Below are positions 24,985 to 37,697 of a DNA stretch of 64,000 bases, one piece after another (position 1 is the stretch's first letter; every line of letters starts with the position of its first letter). Below the pieces are notes generated by a model that saw nothing but the letters and a program-made list of their open reading frames with translations, did no database searches and was not told the origin of the DNA. Location of the stretch: assembly GCA_019054805.1 (NCBI GenBank), contig JAHQIY010000048.1, positions 62,001 to 126,000 of the forward strand. The letters are read 5' to 3'. A program made the position numbers and the translations under genes. This DNA comes from Brachionus manjavacas (taxonomy: Eukaryota > Rotifera > Eurotatoria > Ploima > Brachionidae).

Positions 24985-26312
24985 CGTATTTCTATATATC
25001 AAGACTGTCTTTGATAGTGTTTGGCATGATGGTCTTTAAGGCTAATTTAAATGACTATTTCCTCTTAAAAAATCTATTGTAATAATTCAATCTTAGAATC
25101 AATATCATTTAAAGTAAATGTAAATGGTCACAAAGTTGGTCAAAAGTAAAAGTCAAATACTCAAAATATGCCCTGAATTTTTCTCTATAGACTTAGTATC
25201 AAAGTCTTTTTTATTTTTTGATGACTAATTGTTATATTTTGAACATGATGGAGTTTTAACCGAAGCTTCCTTAAAAACATTTACAGGCCTGTTGTTCAAT
25301 TCAAATAATGTTTTACAAAATATGTAAAACACTATTTGATTACTTGGATTGACAAGACATAATATTCCATATTATGCTTTTTTCGCTATCCGAATAGAGA
25401 GGACCTTCTATAGATCCTATTATCCTTCTATCTGTCATATTTTATTCCTTATTTAGATATGTTTTATTTTTTCATCTAAGTGTTCAGTATCCATTGAAGA
25501 ATGAGAAAAGTCAGATTCACATTTTATTTGGCAAATATATTTGAGTTTTTTTAAAATAGATTTTAAATTTTAAATGAATTAAGCATCAGTTTTATTTTTC
25601 AAAGAAAGAAATTTAAAAATCAGATTCACACTTTATTTGACAAATATATTTGAGTTTTTTTAAAATAGATTTTAAATTTTAAATGAATTAAGCATCAGTT
25701 TTATTTTTCAAAGAAAGAAATTTAAAAATTTAAAATAAACTTTTCAATGTAATCTTGAATATGCTGAATATGCTGTAAACGTCTGGAGCCCTACAACTAA
25801 AAGTGATATACAGATAATCGAAAAGGTACAACGGAGAGCGACTAAACTTCTAAGTTGTCTAAAAAATATTGCATATGAATCAAGGCTAAAGATTTTAATT
25901 TCGACAACCCTTGAAGAGAGGCGAAAAAGAGGTGATTTAATCCAAATGGACAAACTAGTCAAAGGTATGGAAAATATAAATTTAATAAATGGAATTAATT
26001 ATGCAAAAACAACAACAGGACCAGCTGGTAATTTAAGAAGACATGACAAAAGACTAGTGAGAGAACTGACCAAGAAGGGTCCTCCACGTTTCAATATCTA
26101 AACTAATAGGGTGGTGGATATATGGAATGGTTTGTCAACAAGAGCTGTAAATGCTGTTTCACTCAATTGTTTCAAGGCAATAATCGACAGAGAAGTTTTT
26201 GGTATGGATAAAAGCAAAGACTGCTAAGGCTCTTAATGGGCCAGGCGCCATATTGGCGTTAGTATAGCGATCATTTTCGCTGTACAGCAGTTCACACTAC
26301 TACTACTACTAC
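24985..26312 (+). mobile_element. Degenerate non-LTR retrotransposon (RT palm and C-terminus)
   Basis: Near 24995-25035 the frame reads TVFDSVWHDGL, matching the KAFDSVWH block of LINE reverse transcriptases. From about 25750 to 26226 a frame with one internal stop reads NVWSPTTKSDIQIIEKVQRR and RATKLL, then TTLEERRKRGDL and TNRVVDIWNGL, the conserved C-terminal part of jockey/CR1-like polymerases. It ends in a GC-richer 3'UTR and a (CTA)n tail at 26288-26311. Frameshifts and stops make it dead. Confidence 0.85.
25511..25728. repeat. Tandem duplication, 109-bp period, two units
   Basis: Units 25511-25619 and 25620-25728 start TCAGATTCACA and differ by only a few bases (ATTTTATTTGGC versus CTTTATTTGAC). 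It lies within the degenerate LINE. Confidence 0.85.
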
Positions 26313-26454
26313 TAATTAAAATGAAAGAAATTAGTCTTAAATTACTTTTACTTTGCATTGGAAAGCTCGACGAATTATTTTCTGAATCAATAAAATTTTG
26401 GTTATTGCATCGATCTGTGTTACAACAAGTATTGACCGTTCCCAAAACTGAAGT

Positions 26455-27400
26455 TGGTTAACAAAATGCCAAACATCCTCTAGATACATCGGTAATCTCT
26501 GAAGCTAAATTTTTGCGAACACTTGTAAAACACTGAAAGTCATCTAGACAATCTCGACTTAACTAATCTACAAAATGACATTAATCAACTGATTGAGTGG
26601 CCAAAGACATGGCAAATGGAGTTCAATGACGATAAATGCAAATTCATGGCGTTCAATTACAAGCACTTTTCAATTAGCCTAAAAATGAAAGGGAAACCAC
26701 TTAATCAAACTTAAAGAGAACGGGACCTAGGCATCATCATTACTAGCAATCTCAAATGGAACACTCAGGTTTTTCATGCTGCCAATAAAGCAAATACCGT
26801 CCTCGCTATTCTGAAAAGAACTCTCAAATGTTGGACCCTACAGACATTTCGAAAACTAAATATTGCATTTGTAAGGCCACATTTGGAATATGCCATAGCA
26901 GTGTGGAGTCCTTATAAAAAAAATGATATAGCAGTGCTTGAAAGAGTTCAAAGACGAGCAACTAAACTGGCAAAGATCATTAAGGACTTGCCGTACGATT
27001 GCAGACTCAAAAAGCTAGGCTTGACAACACTAGAGGAAAGAACACAAAAAGGTGACTTAATTGAGTACTTCAAAATAAGTAATGGACTGAGTAGAGTGGA
27101 CTGGCACAACCCGAATAAGTTGATGAGTTCCATTACAGTCGATGGACCAGCGCGTAGCATTCGCGGAAGCAAACACCGTTTGGAAAAGCAGTTAACCAAG
27201 AATGGCTACAGGGATCATTTTCTGTTGAATAGAGTTGTTGACAATTGGAACAATTTAACAACAGAGACTATCACATTCAGAAGCAAAAACCTCTTCAAGA
27301 AAAGAGTAGACGATTCAGGAGCCTTCAAGGTGCAAAAATTGCTACCATAGCAAGCAATAGCTTGCTCTTAATCAATATTTAAAGCATGGAATCCAATAAT
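26455..27400 (+). mobile_element. Non-LTR retrotransposon fragment, RT C-terminal half
   Basis: From about 26540: QNDINQLIEWPKTWQMEFND, DDKCKFMAFNY, then a stop and DLGIIITSNLKWNTQV. It then runs open from about 26860 to the stop at 27348-27350 with FVRPHLEYAIAVWSPYKKND, VLERVQRRATKLAK, GLTTLEERTQKGDLIEYFKI and LNRVVDNWNNL. The last 155 codons are intact, so this is one of the younger copies. The frame ends ...KLLP followed by TAG (CTACCATAG); the same CTACCATAG starts the tails at 32288-32372, 61618-61715 and 62560-62665, so they belong to one family. Endonuclease and RT fingers are missing (5' truncated). Confidence 0.9.
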
Positions 27401-28659
27401 CAAGCAGAACAATAAAGCTTTAATTGTCATTAAGGTCATTTTTGGTGATTAAAGGAAAAATTTTGAATATTATTAGAAAGATTTCATGAATATTTATATG
27501 AACGCATTGATCAAAATTTTCTCATTTACTAAGAAGATTCGGATTTTGATTTTAGCATGAAATTAAAGATGGTTTCAATAAATTAAATCAATGAAATTTT
27601 TAGAATCACCTAACTAAACCCTTTGTTAAATCTTAATTGAACAAAAATTATATAAAAGAACAGTTTACGTTCATTTTAAAGTTTTTTTTTCTTATCATTA
27701 CATTAGCTTTTTTAGATTAGGTTAACTAATATGTCATAAAACCTGAGAACAAGAATTTTTCCAGTAACAGGTGAACCATAGTTTACCTAATCGACTAGAC
27801 ACGAAAAACTTTGTTTTCTTCTTATAAAATTTTGAAAAAAGTGATAATTTACTTTCTTTTGGCGCATTTTAACAAATACTCAATTTATGAAAAATGGAAA
27901 ACAGAGCGTAGTAAGTTTTTTAAACTACAAATATTATCTTTAAGGATCATTATATCACAAACCCAAAGTCAAAATATAAAAAAAAAAGCTCAAAGTTTTT
28001 CATGTTCGCAATATTAACTTGAAATCTTTTTTTTTTTGAAACTGAAAAAAATATTTGAAATATCGCACTTTTTCAATGTTATTTCAACATTGGATCCATT
28101 TTTTAATTCAAGCACAAAAAAATAAACCAAATAATACTTAAAATTAAATTTAATGTATTTATTTTTCTAAATCGAAGCATTAATTTCTCATACAAGATAA
28201 TATTGAAAATAAAAAAAAATTATATTTAACGCATCTTTTTTATTCATAATAAAGCAATTTCGTTTAAAAAAATCTATAATCAAGATGAAAATATTTTAAA
28301 AATCAGAAGAAATTTTTTCTTTCATTTTTCGAGATTCAATTTTTAGATTTAATAACAGTAAAAATACTAAATTAAATGTTTATGAATCATCAATTAATCA
28401 ACAAAAGCTTATAAAAATTTTTAGAAAAATAACATAAAAAATTAAATTTCCAAACTCGATTATAGATTGAAATAAGTTTGTTTTTTTAAAATGTATTCAT
28501 GCGCTTGAAAACATTAAAAACCAAACTAATTTTCGGATTAAACTAAAATAATTTTTTGTTGTCTTGGAAACTTTTTTATAACTTTTCTTTCTCACAAGAA
28601 TAATGAAAAGAATTTTTGTTTATCTGACAATGGTTTATGATTGAAAGTTTTATCTCGCA
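27401..28659. other. Intergenic sequence upstream of ABHD8
   Basis: AT-rich and expected to hold the ABHD8 promoter. A 68-codon frame near 27811 has the composition of the flanks and no recognisable motif, so I do not call it a gene. Confidence 0.4.
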
Positions 28660-29985
28660 ATGATTTGCTGCGAAGCACCAACTCAAATATTGCCTGAGGA
28701 CTATCATTTTAAAAATAGTCACTCAAAATTCATTAAGGTCAAAGATGGAGTGGAAATTCATTTAATTCATGTAAACGAAGACAATCTTCCAAATCAATCA
28801 GTTAATCTCACAAAAGAAGAACCGTCTGTCATCACTGAACAAGTCAAAAAAGTTAATTTGAACGAGCCTATTAATGAACCACAAAAAGAAAAAAGTGCCA
28901 ATATTAGCAACTTCAGGGACAATTTTTTGAATCTTCAATTTAAAAAATTTTCCTCCATGATCGAAAGTGAAATGTTTGATAGAAAATCAGAAAAAAACAT
29001 AATTTTTTTGAATGGAAGCAATAAATACGGTTTGACAATAATGCATAAAAAACCTTTTTCCAAACCATTGACAGACGTGTCCATTTCACCAAAAAGCACA
29101 ATTTTTTTCATCCATGGTGTTGGAGGAAATTCACTTATTTGGAAACATCAGTTAAAATACTTCGCCGAGCAAAATTATGAAATGATTGCTATTGACCTAA
29201 TAGGACACGGAAAGAGCACTAAAAGCAAAGTATTCTCCCACTATGAGTTTATAGAAATTTGCTCGCATATCCGAACTGTATTCGATTTATTTGCAAAAAA
29301 TAATAACATAATAATAGGACATAGTTATGGAAGTTCTTTTGCAGTCAATTTATCTCAAGAAAGAAGAGACTTGGTTCAGAAAGTGGTTTTAATATCTGGA
29401 GGAATGCCCTATCCTTTAAGTTGGTCAAAACAAATTTTTTAATTTTTTCTAACGATTAATTAAATAAAATCTTTCAAAAAGACTATATTAATCCTGCACT
29501 GAATACGCCGTTAATTTTGTTTAAACTAATGAAGCCTTTTATCGACTGTCATTTTTTTTGGTAAAACTTTTTTCTTAATTTTTTACATCACTATCGTTTT
29601 TAGTATTTTTCCTTTAGTTCTGCATTTAGTCCTGATTTCAAGGAAAAAAACAACGACATGTTCCATATATCAGCCGAAAGTTTGTTTTACACAATGAAAG
29701 GTCAATATTGGCAGCCAAGCTACTCAAAAATAGATTATTTTAAAAATCAAAAAGTTCTGCTTATAGAAGGATCTGATGACAAATTTGTTCCATTTCAGGA
29801 TGCTTTCGAAATGATGAAAGTAGCATTTAAATTTTGTTTTTCTCAAACTATTTGAAAAAAATTTTTTTGTCAAGAGTCTTGATAAGGGCTGCTTAATTCG
29901 GATTGAAAGAGGATCTCATATGGTTATATTGGAAGAACCAGAAATTATAAATAAACTAATAAATTTATTTATAAACGATACATGA
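28660..29985 (+). CDS. ABHD8: ABHD8-like alpha/beta hydrolase (4 exons)
   Basis: Serine hydrolase of the alpha/beta fold; the physiological substrate of ABHD8 is not settled. Exons 28660-29419, 29482-29560, 29618-29819 and 29875-29985 join to 383 aa. The first ~135 residues are a low-complexity, charged region with the short conserved piece FIKVKDGVEIHLIHV. The catalytic domain begins STIFFIHGVGGNSLIWKHQL (oxyanion HG). Predicted triad: Ser222 in GHSYGSS, Asp334 in GSDDKFVP, His362 in RGSHMVIL. KGQYWQP matches the GQYWPE block of ABHD8. The first donor (TTTAA|GTTGGT) is weak but keeps phase. SEPSECS starts 160 bp downstream on the same strand. Other ABHD members lack the matching C-terminal blocks. 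Confidence 0.88.
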
Positions 29986-30082
29986 TTTTTTTTAATTTGT
30001 TTTTTATTATAATACTCATTTTGTTTCTAAAAATTTTGATTTTTTTGCATTGTTGTTAATTTGAAATTTAATTTGATTAAAT

Positions 30083-30095
30083 AAATTATTTTCAG
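30083..30095 (+). promoter_or_regulatory. Candidate trans-splice (or 5'UTR) acceptor before SEPSECS
   Basis: AAATTATTTTCAG lies in the 160-bp gap between the ABHD8 stop and the SEPSECS ATG, 50 bp upstream of the ATG. It is a consensus 3' splice site with no room for a normal upstream first exon unless that exon lies in ABHD8. Confidence 0.45.
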
Positions 30096-30145
30096 CGTAC
30101 ATCCACGTGATCGAAAATAAAACAAATTTTTAATTTCCAAAAAAA

Positions 30146-31808
30146 ATGAATAACAAAAATTTTGAATTAATTTCTCATTTTGTTCCCAAGTCTTATGTAG
30201 ACCAGGCTCATCAGGTACAAAACTCACGCGATAACCAAATAAGGCTTTTGCTTGAAAAAGTAAAAAATTGAATTGAACCATTTTATTTAGAATTTATTTT
30301 ATTATAATTTTTAAGAGAAAAATTCCTGAAAAAGGATGGTCGGAAGACCAAGTTGAATTGTTTCTTGGTGAATTTTCGCTTTTAGATAGCAACAATTTTC
30401 CGGATAATTGTGGACTTGGCGAGAGAGAAGGTCGAATCTTTTCCAAATTGGTTTCCAGAAAAAATTATCATTTTTCTCATGGAATTGGTAGATCTGGAGA
30501 TCTCGCCGAAGTTCAGCCAAAAGCTATTGGGTCAAGTGTCCTCAACAAGCTAACTAACGAGCTTGTTCTCGATTTATTGAAGCTAAGTGGACTTACTAAT
30601 GTAGTTGAATGCATCATCGCCCCCATGGCCACTGGGATGACACTTACTTTTTGCATGCTGTCCATTAGGCAAGTTAAGCCCAGTGCCAAATATGTTATAA
30701 TGCCAAGAATCGATCAGAAATCTTGCATTAAATCGATCACATGTGCAGGTTTGTTTATTAATTAATTTTAAAAAAAAAATCTTAAACATGGTCTAGGTTT
30801 CATTCCGGTAATCATTGAACCAAATAAAATTTTGGATGAGTTGGCCACAAACTTACATGAAATAGAGTCTCACATTGTTGATTTACAACCTGAGAACATA
30901 GCTTGTATTTTGTCAACAACAAGCTGCTTTGCTCCTAGAGGACCTGACAAGTAATTCATTACATAATTAGATTAAAGAAAATATTATTTGGTTGAACAGA
31001 GTCGAAGATATAGCCATCTTGTGCAAAAAGTACAACTTATTCCATTTGGTAAACAATGCTTATGGCCTTCAATCAACAAAAATAACTCACATGCTTAATC
31101 AAGTTGAATTTTTTACTTTTTTAATTTGGGTTTAAATCTAAAATTTATTCGAAGGCGCTAAGAACAGGTCGAGTGGATGTAATTGTTCAATCAACTGACA
31201 AAAATTTAATGGTACCAGTTGGTGGCGCAATCATAGCTGTCGGTGACAAAGAAACTTTTCATAGAATTACCGAATTTTATCCTGGAAGGGCAGGTTTTTC
31301 TCAATCAATGGATGTATTGATAACAATTTTATCAATGGGAAGTGGTGAATATCGGTGTTTGTTGAAGGAAAGGAAAGAATGCTTTATATATTTGAAAAGT
31401 GAGCTTGAAAAACTAGCGGAAAAATTTGGCGAAAAAGTTCTTGAAACGCCTAACAATCCGATTTCTATTGCTTTTACATTGAATAATTTTGGATCAAATT
31501 CCAAAGAAATTACAGAGATCGGATCAATGCTCTTTACTAGGCGAGTGTCTGGGGTTAGGTATGAACAAACATTAAAATTTAAATTCAATATTTAAAGAAC
31601 ATTTTTTAATCAAAGAGTTGTTGTTCCAGGAGTTCATAAAAGCGTAGTATCTAATGGACATTTGTTCAAAAATTTTGGTTCACATTCTAGCTCTACTGAT
31701 TATTCATATTTAACTGCTGCTGCAGCCATCGGTGTGAAAAAAACTGATATAGATTTATTTATTAAAAGATTAAATAAAATACTTGAGTCGGCTAAACCTC
31801 AAAGCTAA
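30146..31808 (+). CDS. SEPSECS: O-phosphoseryl-tRNA(Sec) selenium transferase (6 exons)
   Basis: PLP enzyme that converts phosphoseryl-tRNA(Sec) to selenocysteinyl-tRNA(Sec) with selenophosphate, the last step of Sec synthesis; cytosolic. Exons 30146-30259, 30316-30748, 30797-30950, 31000-31102, 31155-31558 and 31616-31808 join in phase to 466 aa (human 501; the difference is a shorter tail). Conserved blocks in order: [105 protein letters not shown] with the PLP lysine at residue 284 (same number as human), [30 protein letters not shown]. Start chosen because [14 protein letters not shown] aligns with the family N-terminus. Its presence implies the organism makes selenoproteins. Confidence 0.97.
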
Positions 31809-33486
31809 TAAAACAATCGTTGAATTATATCAAATAAAACTTGGCTCAAAAAAAAAAATATTTATTTTTTGCAGTTGATTGAGTCTATTTGAACCTAAGT
31901 GGGATTTGAAAAAAATTAAAAATAGATGCAAATGAGCAAAAATTATTAAATATAAGCAAAATATATTCCCAGTGCTTTTTAAATTTTAAACAAAAAATTT
32001 GAATTTATTTTATCCTTTAATTCGAACAATTAAGGCTTGAGTTAACCATTCCAATATTTATTATTTAAATAAACCCTAATACCAAATAAAAAAAATTTAA
32101 AAAGTCATTTCAGATAATAAAGTTTTGAATGTTATACAGTTTTATTTTATTTATTTGTTTAAATGTTTATAAATTAAAAAATAAGGATTATAAAAATAAA
32201 ATAATAAAAAAATCTTTAAAAAAGTAAAATGAATCAACATAGAGTCTAAGTTATGAAAAATGTTACAGTTCAGAGTTAACAAAAAAAGCAATTAATAATA
32301 ATAGAGATAAGCTACAGCAGGATACCTGTAGAGCGGGACTAGCTTTAGTCTCGCTATGGTAGCTGTTTTTACAAAAAAAATTAAAAAAAAAATTTCAATT
32401 AGTCCGATTTTAATTCAGAATCCAGGACGGTCTATACATAAACTAATTAAGAAAAGGAAATGATTATTTTTGTTTAAATTTTTTTGCCCCGAGATAAAGC
32501 TCATGCAGAATAAAAAATAAAAATAAAAAAGATATATTGAAATAGAGAGTAAAAGGCTGTTAATAAATAAATTAATTAAAAAAATTTTGAATTGAATAAA
32601 TTAAATAAAAGAAATAAATTTAATTAATTGAATTTATTTTTTTGGCTCTTTTTTTTATCAATTAAGTGCTATTTTTTTCCCCGACCAATTTTCAGAATTA
32701 AATATTTAATGAAAAATAGTTTGTTAACAGATAAAATACGTAAAAACGTTTAAAGATAGTTTGTTAACTTTTTTTCACATTAGGACTTTTTTAAACATTA
32801 AGATTTATCGAATCAGCTAGTTAAGGATTTTAATATTTTATGTTTTTAAATAAAAATTAATAATAATAATAATAATATTTTCAGAAAATGCATCAAAAGT
32901 TTTTTTTTTATAAATACAATTCAAGGCTTTTGACTAACTGATTGGAAGCTAGTTTTTTCTTTTCAACCTGCATTAATAGTTGACATTATTTATTTTAAAA
33001 AAAACTTACATCCAAAATAAAGTGCTTTTTGTAGCTAAGAAAATCAGATAAACTAGCATAAATGCTTAAAAATTATAATATCAATTTTTTTTTCTAAACA
33101 TTTTGAATTAATTAAATTTTTTTTAGAAAAGACTAAACTTTTTCTCATTTTCTCATAGTGTTCTTTTTCTTTAAATTTTTTTTCTTTTATTATTTTAGCT
33201 TTTTTTTTGCATCGCCTTTAAGGCGTTCATTGAAATGACTAAAATAACTTTTTCAAAAGTAACATTCAGCTTCGTTTTTTAATTACAACTTTAATGCTGA
33301 TTTTGTCTACTCTTAGTTGAATTTTTTACACAATTCACATAATAGAAATCATTTTTCAAATTACCTCGCAAAAACACTGTAGTCTACCAAGTTGGTTTAT
33401 TTCAGTAAAATGAATAAATAAACCAACTTGGTTAAATACAATATTGTTCACGGTCAATTGAGAAAAAAATTTGCAATTTTTGATCC
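31809..33486. other. Intergenic AT-rich sequence
   Basis: Holds the SEPSECS 3'UTR and a minus-strand LINE tail (32288-32372). A short palindrome ACCAAGTTGGTTTATT with its inverse lies at 33387-33434. No gene seen. Confidence 0.4.
32288..32372 (-). mobile_element. Non-LTR retrotransposon 3' end, minus strand, (TTA)n-like tail
   Basis: Reverse complement reads AGCTACCATAGCGAGACTAA, GTCCCGCTCTACAGGTATCC and TGCTGTAGCTTATCTCTATT, matching the tail at 61618-61715. CTACCATAG equals the last codons and stop of the RT frame seen intact at 27342-27350. Confidence 0.7.
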
Positions 33487-33857
33487 TAAAATGGACATCT
33501 TGAAGTTAAGGATCTAAAAAATCAGATCAAAAAGTATTTTTTTTTTAATTTTTAAATGGTATTTGGTTAAATCTCTCTGCAAAATGCTAACTAATGCAAA
33601 AACATGCCAAATATTAGATAAGACTCTGCAAAAACTCTGCAATTAAATTGTGCAGTTGAATTAAATACTTTTTTAATGACGCGCATTTTCCCGCAAAATT
33701 GCAGAATTTTTGCTGAGCCTTATCTAATATTTGGCATGTTTTTTGCATTAGCTAGCATTTTGCAGAGGGATTTAATCAAATACCATTCAAAAGAAAAAAA
33801 AATACCCTTTGATCTGACTTTTTTGATGCTAAACTTCAAGATGCACCCAAAATGAAC
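33487..33857. mobile_element. 371-bp fold-back element (long imperfect hairpin)
   Basis: Two arms of about 165 bp face each other. The left arm has ATGGACATCTTGAAGTTAAG, TGGTATTTGGTTAAATCTCT, CTGCAAAATGCTAACTAATG and ATGCCAAATATTAGATAAGA; the right arm carries each block in reverse complement with roughly one change in ten (for example TGGTATTTGATTAAATCCCT). The loop holds GACGCGCATTTTCCCGC. No coding capacity. Confidence 0.85.
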
Positions 33858-34427
33858 AAATTTATTCCAGAATATTGAGAAAAAAATCAAGAGAAATTTT
33901 TTCATATTTTAAAAATAAAAAGTGAAATTAAGCATATTCATTTATCAAGCTAATTTACAACCCAAAAAGTTAACAGATAAAAAATATTACTTTGGTATAG
34001 CGATTGCTAAGGTTGGTATTTAACATCGAAATTTTTGAAAAAATCAAATAACTTCATTTTTAAGTGCATTATTTTACTTTTCAAAAATTCAATTCAATTT
34101 CAAGATAAAATTTGCCGAGTTGCTTTATTCGAAATAAACGAAATTTAATATATAAACAAGAATAAGAAATATTAAGTTATGATAGATTTTAAACCATAAT
34201 GTGAGTTAAAATACTGAAACAAGATCTGAATTAATTCGATTATAAGAATTTTATTATTGTATAACATGAAATAATCTTGCAACGCTTCATATTATCAACA
34301 AAAGGCATCATTCACATGACAGCTTATTTTTGTAATGAATTAGCAAGCCTTGAAATAATGTTAAATTAGACAACAAAAAAAACCAAACAAAAAAATGATC
34401 CAAGTCCTTTAGACTTGAACCATGTGA
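33858..34427. other. Spacer between the fold-back element and ARL1
   Basis: AT-rich; includes the ARL1 3'UTR. Nothing else recognised. Confidence 0.4.
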
Positions 34428-35154
<727 letters not shown>

Positions 35155-35629
35155 TTTAAACTCTAATTTGACCAGTACTTCCCAAAATAATCAGAAAACT
35201 TAAAACACGTAGTCGCTAGTTTTTTTGTTGAGATGACTAAAATATTTTTGCTTTAACGAAACAAATATCTGAGTACTTTTTATTCTTAATTTATGAATCA
35301 TTTATTATTTTAATTTGAAATTATAAATTTAAATAGAAGTATGCCACAGGACGAAAAAAAAGTCATCTTATCAGATTTGGCGCCTAAATCTTTCCATTAT
35401 TTTGATAAATTTGACAAAAAAATAGAAATTTTTTCTCATATATTTTTTAATATGAAAAAAATTTTTTTAGTCTTGATGAACGCTTTACAGCTACGATTAA
35501 TTTGAAACACTTTTGCATGTTTAAATTTATTTTGCTATTTTACTTCTTAAAAACCTTTTCCAATTTTTTAATTAACGTTTGACAAATATTTTGTAATCTA
35601 ATCTTTGCTTTGGATAATTTTTTTTAATT
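35155..35629. other. Divergent intergenic spacer (ARL1 / OGFr gene)
   Basis: 475 bp between two divergently transcribed genes; likely holds both promoters. No clear TATA or repeat recognised. Confidence 0.4.
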
Positions 35630-35895
35630 ATGCTGCAAATTAAATTTTTTTTGATTTTCATAGTGGTTTTAAGCAAAGGTATAACAAAATTTAAAATTTA
35701 TAATTAATTTTGCTAATGGATGAAAATATGAAAGAAATTTTGAAAAAAAACGATCCTTCTAATGGATCGAATGAGCCCGTTGCATTAGATGGACACAAAT
35801 TTGATGATACAAATGATGTCCTTTTGGATACTGAATTATGTCACGGAAATGATAGAGAGATTGAATTAGCAGCTATTGATGAAAAAATGTCAGAG
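35630..35895 (+). CDS. Duplicated first exon(s) of the OGFr-domain gene, copy 1
   Basis: ATG at 35630 begins MLQIKFFLIFIVVLSK, a good signal peptide, followed by a donor (AAAG|GTATAAC). The next acceptor (ATGAAAG) restores frame into EILKKNDPSNGSNEPVALDG, which ends at a donor after MSEKN. The second copy at 36481-36708 has the same plan: DILIKNDSSDESKEPIASDD, ending TSEKK before a donor. Copy 1 could be an alternative first exon splicing to 36843, or a leftover of partial tandem duplication. No OGFr domain follows directly. Confidence 0.5.
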
Positions 35896-36480
35896 AAAAA
35901 TGTAATAAATTAAGTAATTATTTTTATTAGTTTTTAAAAAACTTGTGTTAGAATAGAATTTCGAAGATTTTTCTTCTTAAAAAAATTAAATTTTTTAAAT
36001 TTTTGATTTAAGCAAAATTAAAATGTTGATAGAAAAATTATTAGAGATTTTTTTTTTGCAAAAAATTTTACATTTTAAAGAATATTTTTTATTTGTGATG
36101 AAGAATATTATGTTAATAAAAAACTTTTGATATATTTCCAAAGCGGAGGACTCAAAAATTGTATTCTTTAGTATAAAGATGTCTTTCAAAGAATTAAATA
36201 GTCTTGGCTTTGAATCAAGATTTACCGAATATCCAACTCCATTGTGCTATCTAACATTTTCTTTTTTTTCCTGAACTATCAAATATTTAAACATGTCTTA
36301 CCTCTAGCTATTTCAACTTAACGTGTTTATTTTTTCATCATTATTTAATCCTTTTTTAATTTTATCTTATAACTTTGTTTTTAATTTTAATTATTTTAAT
36401 TTTTTTTATATTTTTTTATTCTAAAGGAACATTAGCTCGGTACAAATTTAAAAATAAAAAAATTAAATAGTCTTCTCATC

Positions 36481-37697
36481 ATGAATTTTTTTCATTTTAC
36501 TCTGTTTATCATTGCTTATCTTAGAATTTTATTTCCAAAGGACAAAAATGAGAAAGATATTTTGATCAAGAACGATTCTTCTGATGAATCGAAAGAGCCC
36601 ATTGCATCAGATGATATTAATATGGATGCCGAATTGAATCAATCTAATGTGAAAAAAATTAGAGTAGCTGGAAAAGAAGAAAATGATGACAAAACATCAG
36701 AGAAAAAAGTAATACATTATTCACTGAGAGATTTGGTTGCAATCAATGGAATTAAAATTAACAATTTAATTTCTTTTTTTTTAAATTATCGTTTTTAAGA
36801 AACAAAAATGATAAATGATATTTGAATTTAAATTTTTTTAAGAGTGAAGATTCTGAAGAAATTTCAAAAATGTCATTTAATGGAACAACTGGGAGAGCAA
36901 CATTAGAAAAAAAAAGTAGTCGGATTTTTGACGAAAATGAGCCGGACGATGCCAAAGAAATAGAACCGAAGGAAGTAAATGCGAATGAAGGAATTAAAAA
37001 ATCTTCACGCTTGTACAAATTAGAAAAAAATTTGAAATTCTATAAAGGTGAAATAAAATCGAAGCCAGATGGAGATTACATAGATCAAATTTTGAATAAT
37101 TGGTACAATAACTACGATTTGCTTGAACTTCATCATGGATATATTCAATGGCTGTTTCCAAATGTTGATCCAGGATTAAATTTTCATTCCCAACCATTAC
37201 AACAAGAAGAGCTGGAGGTTTGGTCAAAAAAATATATTTTTCTTAATTATTAGCATTAAAAAAAATAAAGATAATGAAAAGTGACCAAGAAATACTGAAA
37301 AAAATTTTGTCCTCGTTTCGGATGATGCTAAATTTCTATGGAATGCAAGTTGATGATGAAAAAACTAAAATGATAAAAAAATCAAAGAATTACAAGAAAA
37401 GATATACAAAATTGAAAAAGTATTAGTGTCCTTTTGTTAAAATTTAATTTTTAATTTTAATTAAGTAACCGTCACAATTTTTTGAGAATTACCAGAATTT
37501 TAAAATGCTTGGCAGAATTTGAGCTAGTTGATTATCAATATGCATGGATTGATTTTTTAATGAATGAAATTTATTTGAAAAAAGAGCTTAGGATTCTGGA
37601 AAGAAGCATGGAGAATTTTTTCGTCCAAACAATTAAAAACGATGAAAAAAGAAATGAGTTTATAAAAAAAATTGAAGAGTACAAAAAATCAGAATAA
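36481..37697 (+). CDS. OGFr-domain protein with hydrophobic N-terminus (4 exons)
   Basis: Exons 36481-36708, 36843-37217, 37271-37419 and 37466-37697 join to about 327 aa. The N-terminus MNFFHFTLFIIAYLRILF is signal-peptide-like. An acidic low-complexity region follows (DSSDESKEPIASDD, DDKTSEKK). The OGFr conserved domain spans exons 2-4: NLKFYKGEIKSKPDGDYIDQ, NNYDLLELHHGYIQWLFPNV, DPGLNFHSQPLQQEELE, FRMMLNFYGMQVDDE, RHNFLRITRILKCLAEF. The vertebrate opioid growth factor receptor carries this domain but is a nuclear-envelope protein without a signal peptide, so function cannot be transferred. The paralogous first exon at 35630 suggests alternative starts. Confidence 0.85.

Noticed and set aside
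26233-27199. Minus-strand frames opposite the LINE fragments
   Set aside because: They lie antisense to recognisable reverse-transcriptase blocks and show no motif of their own.
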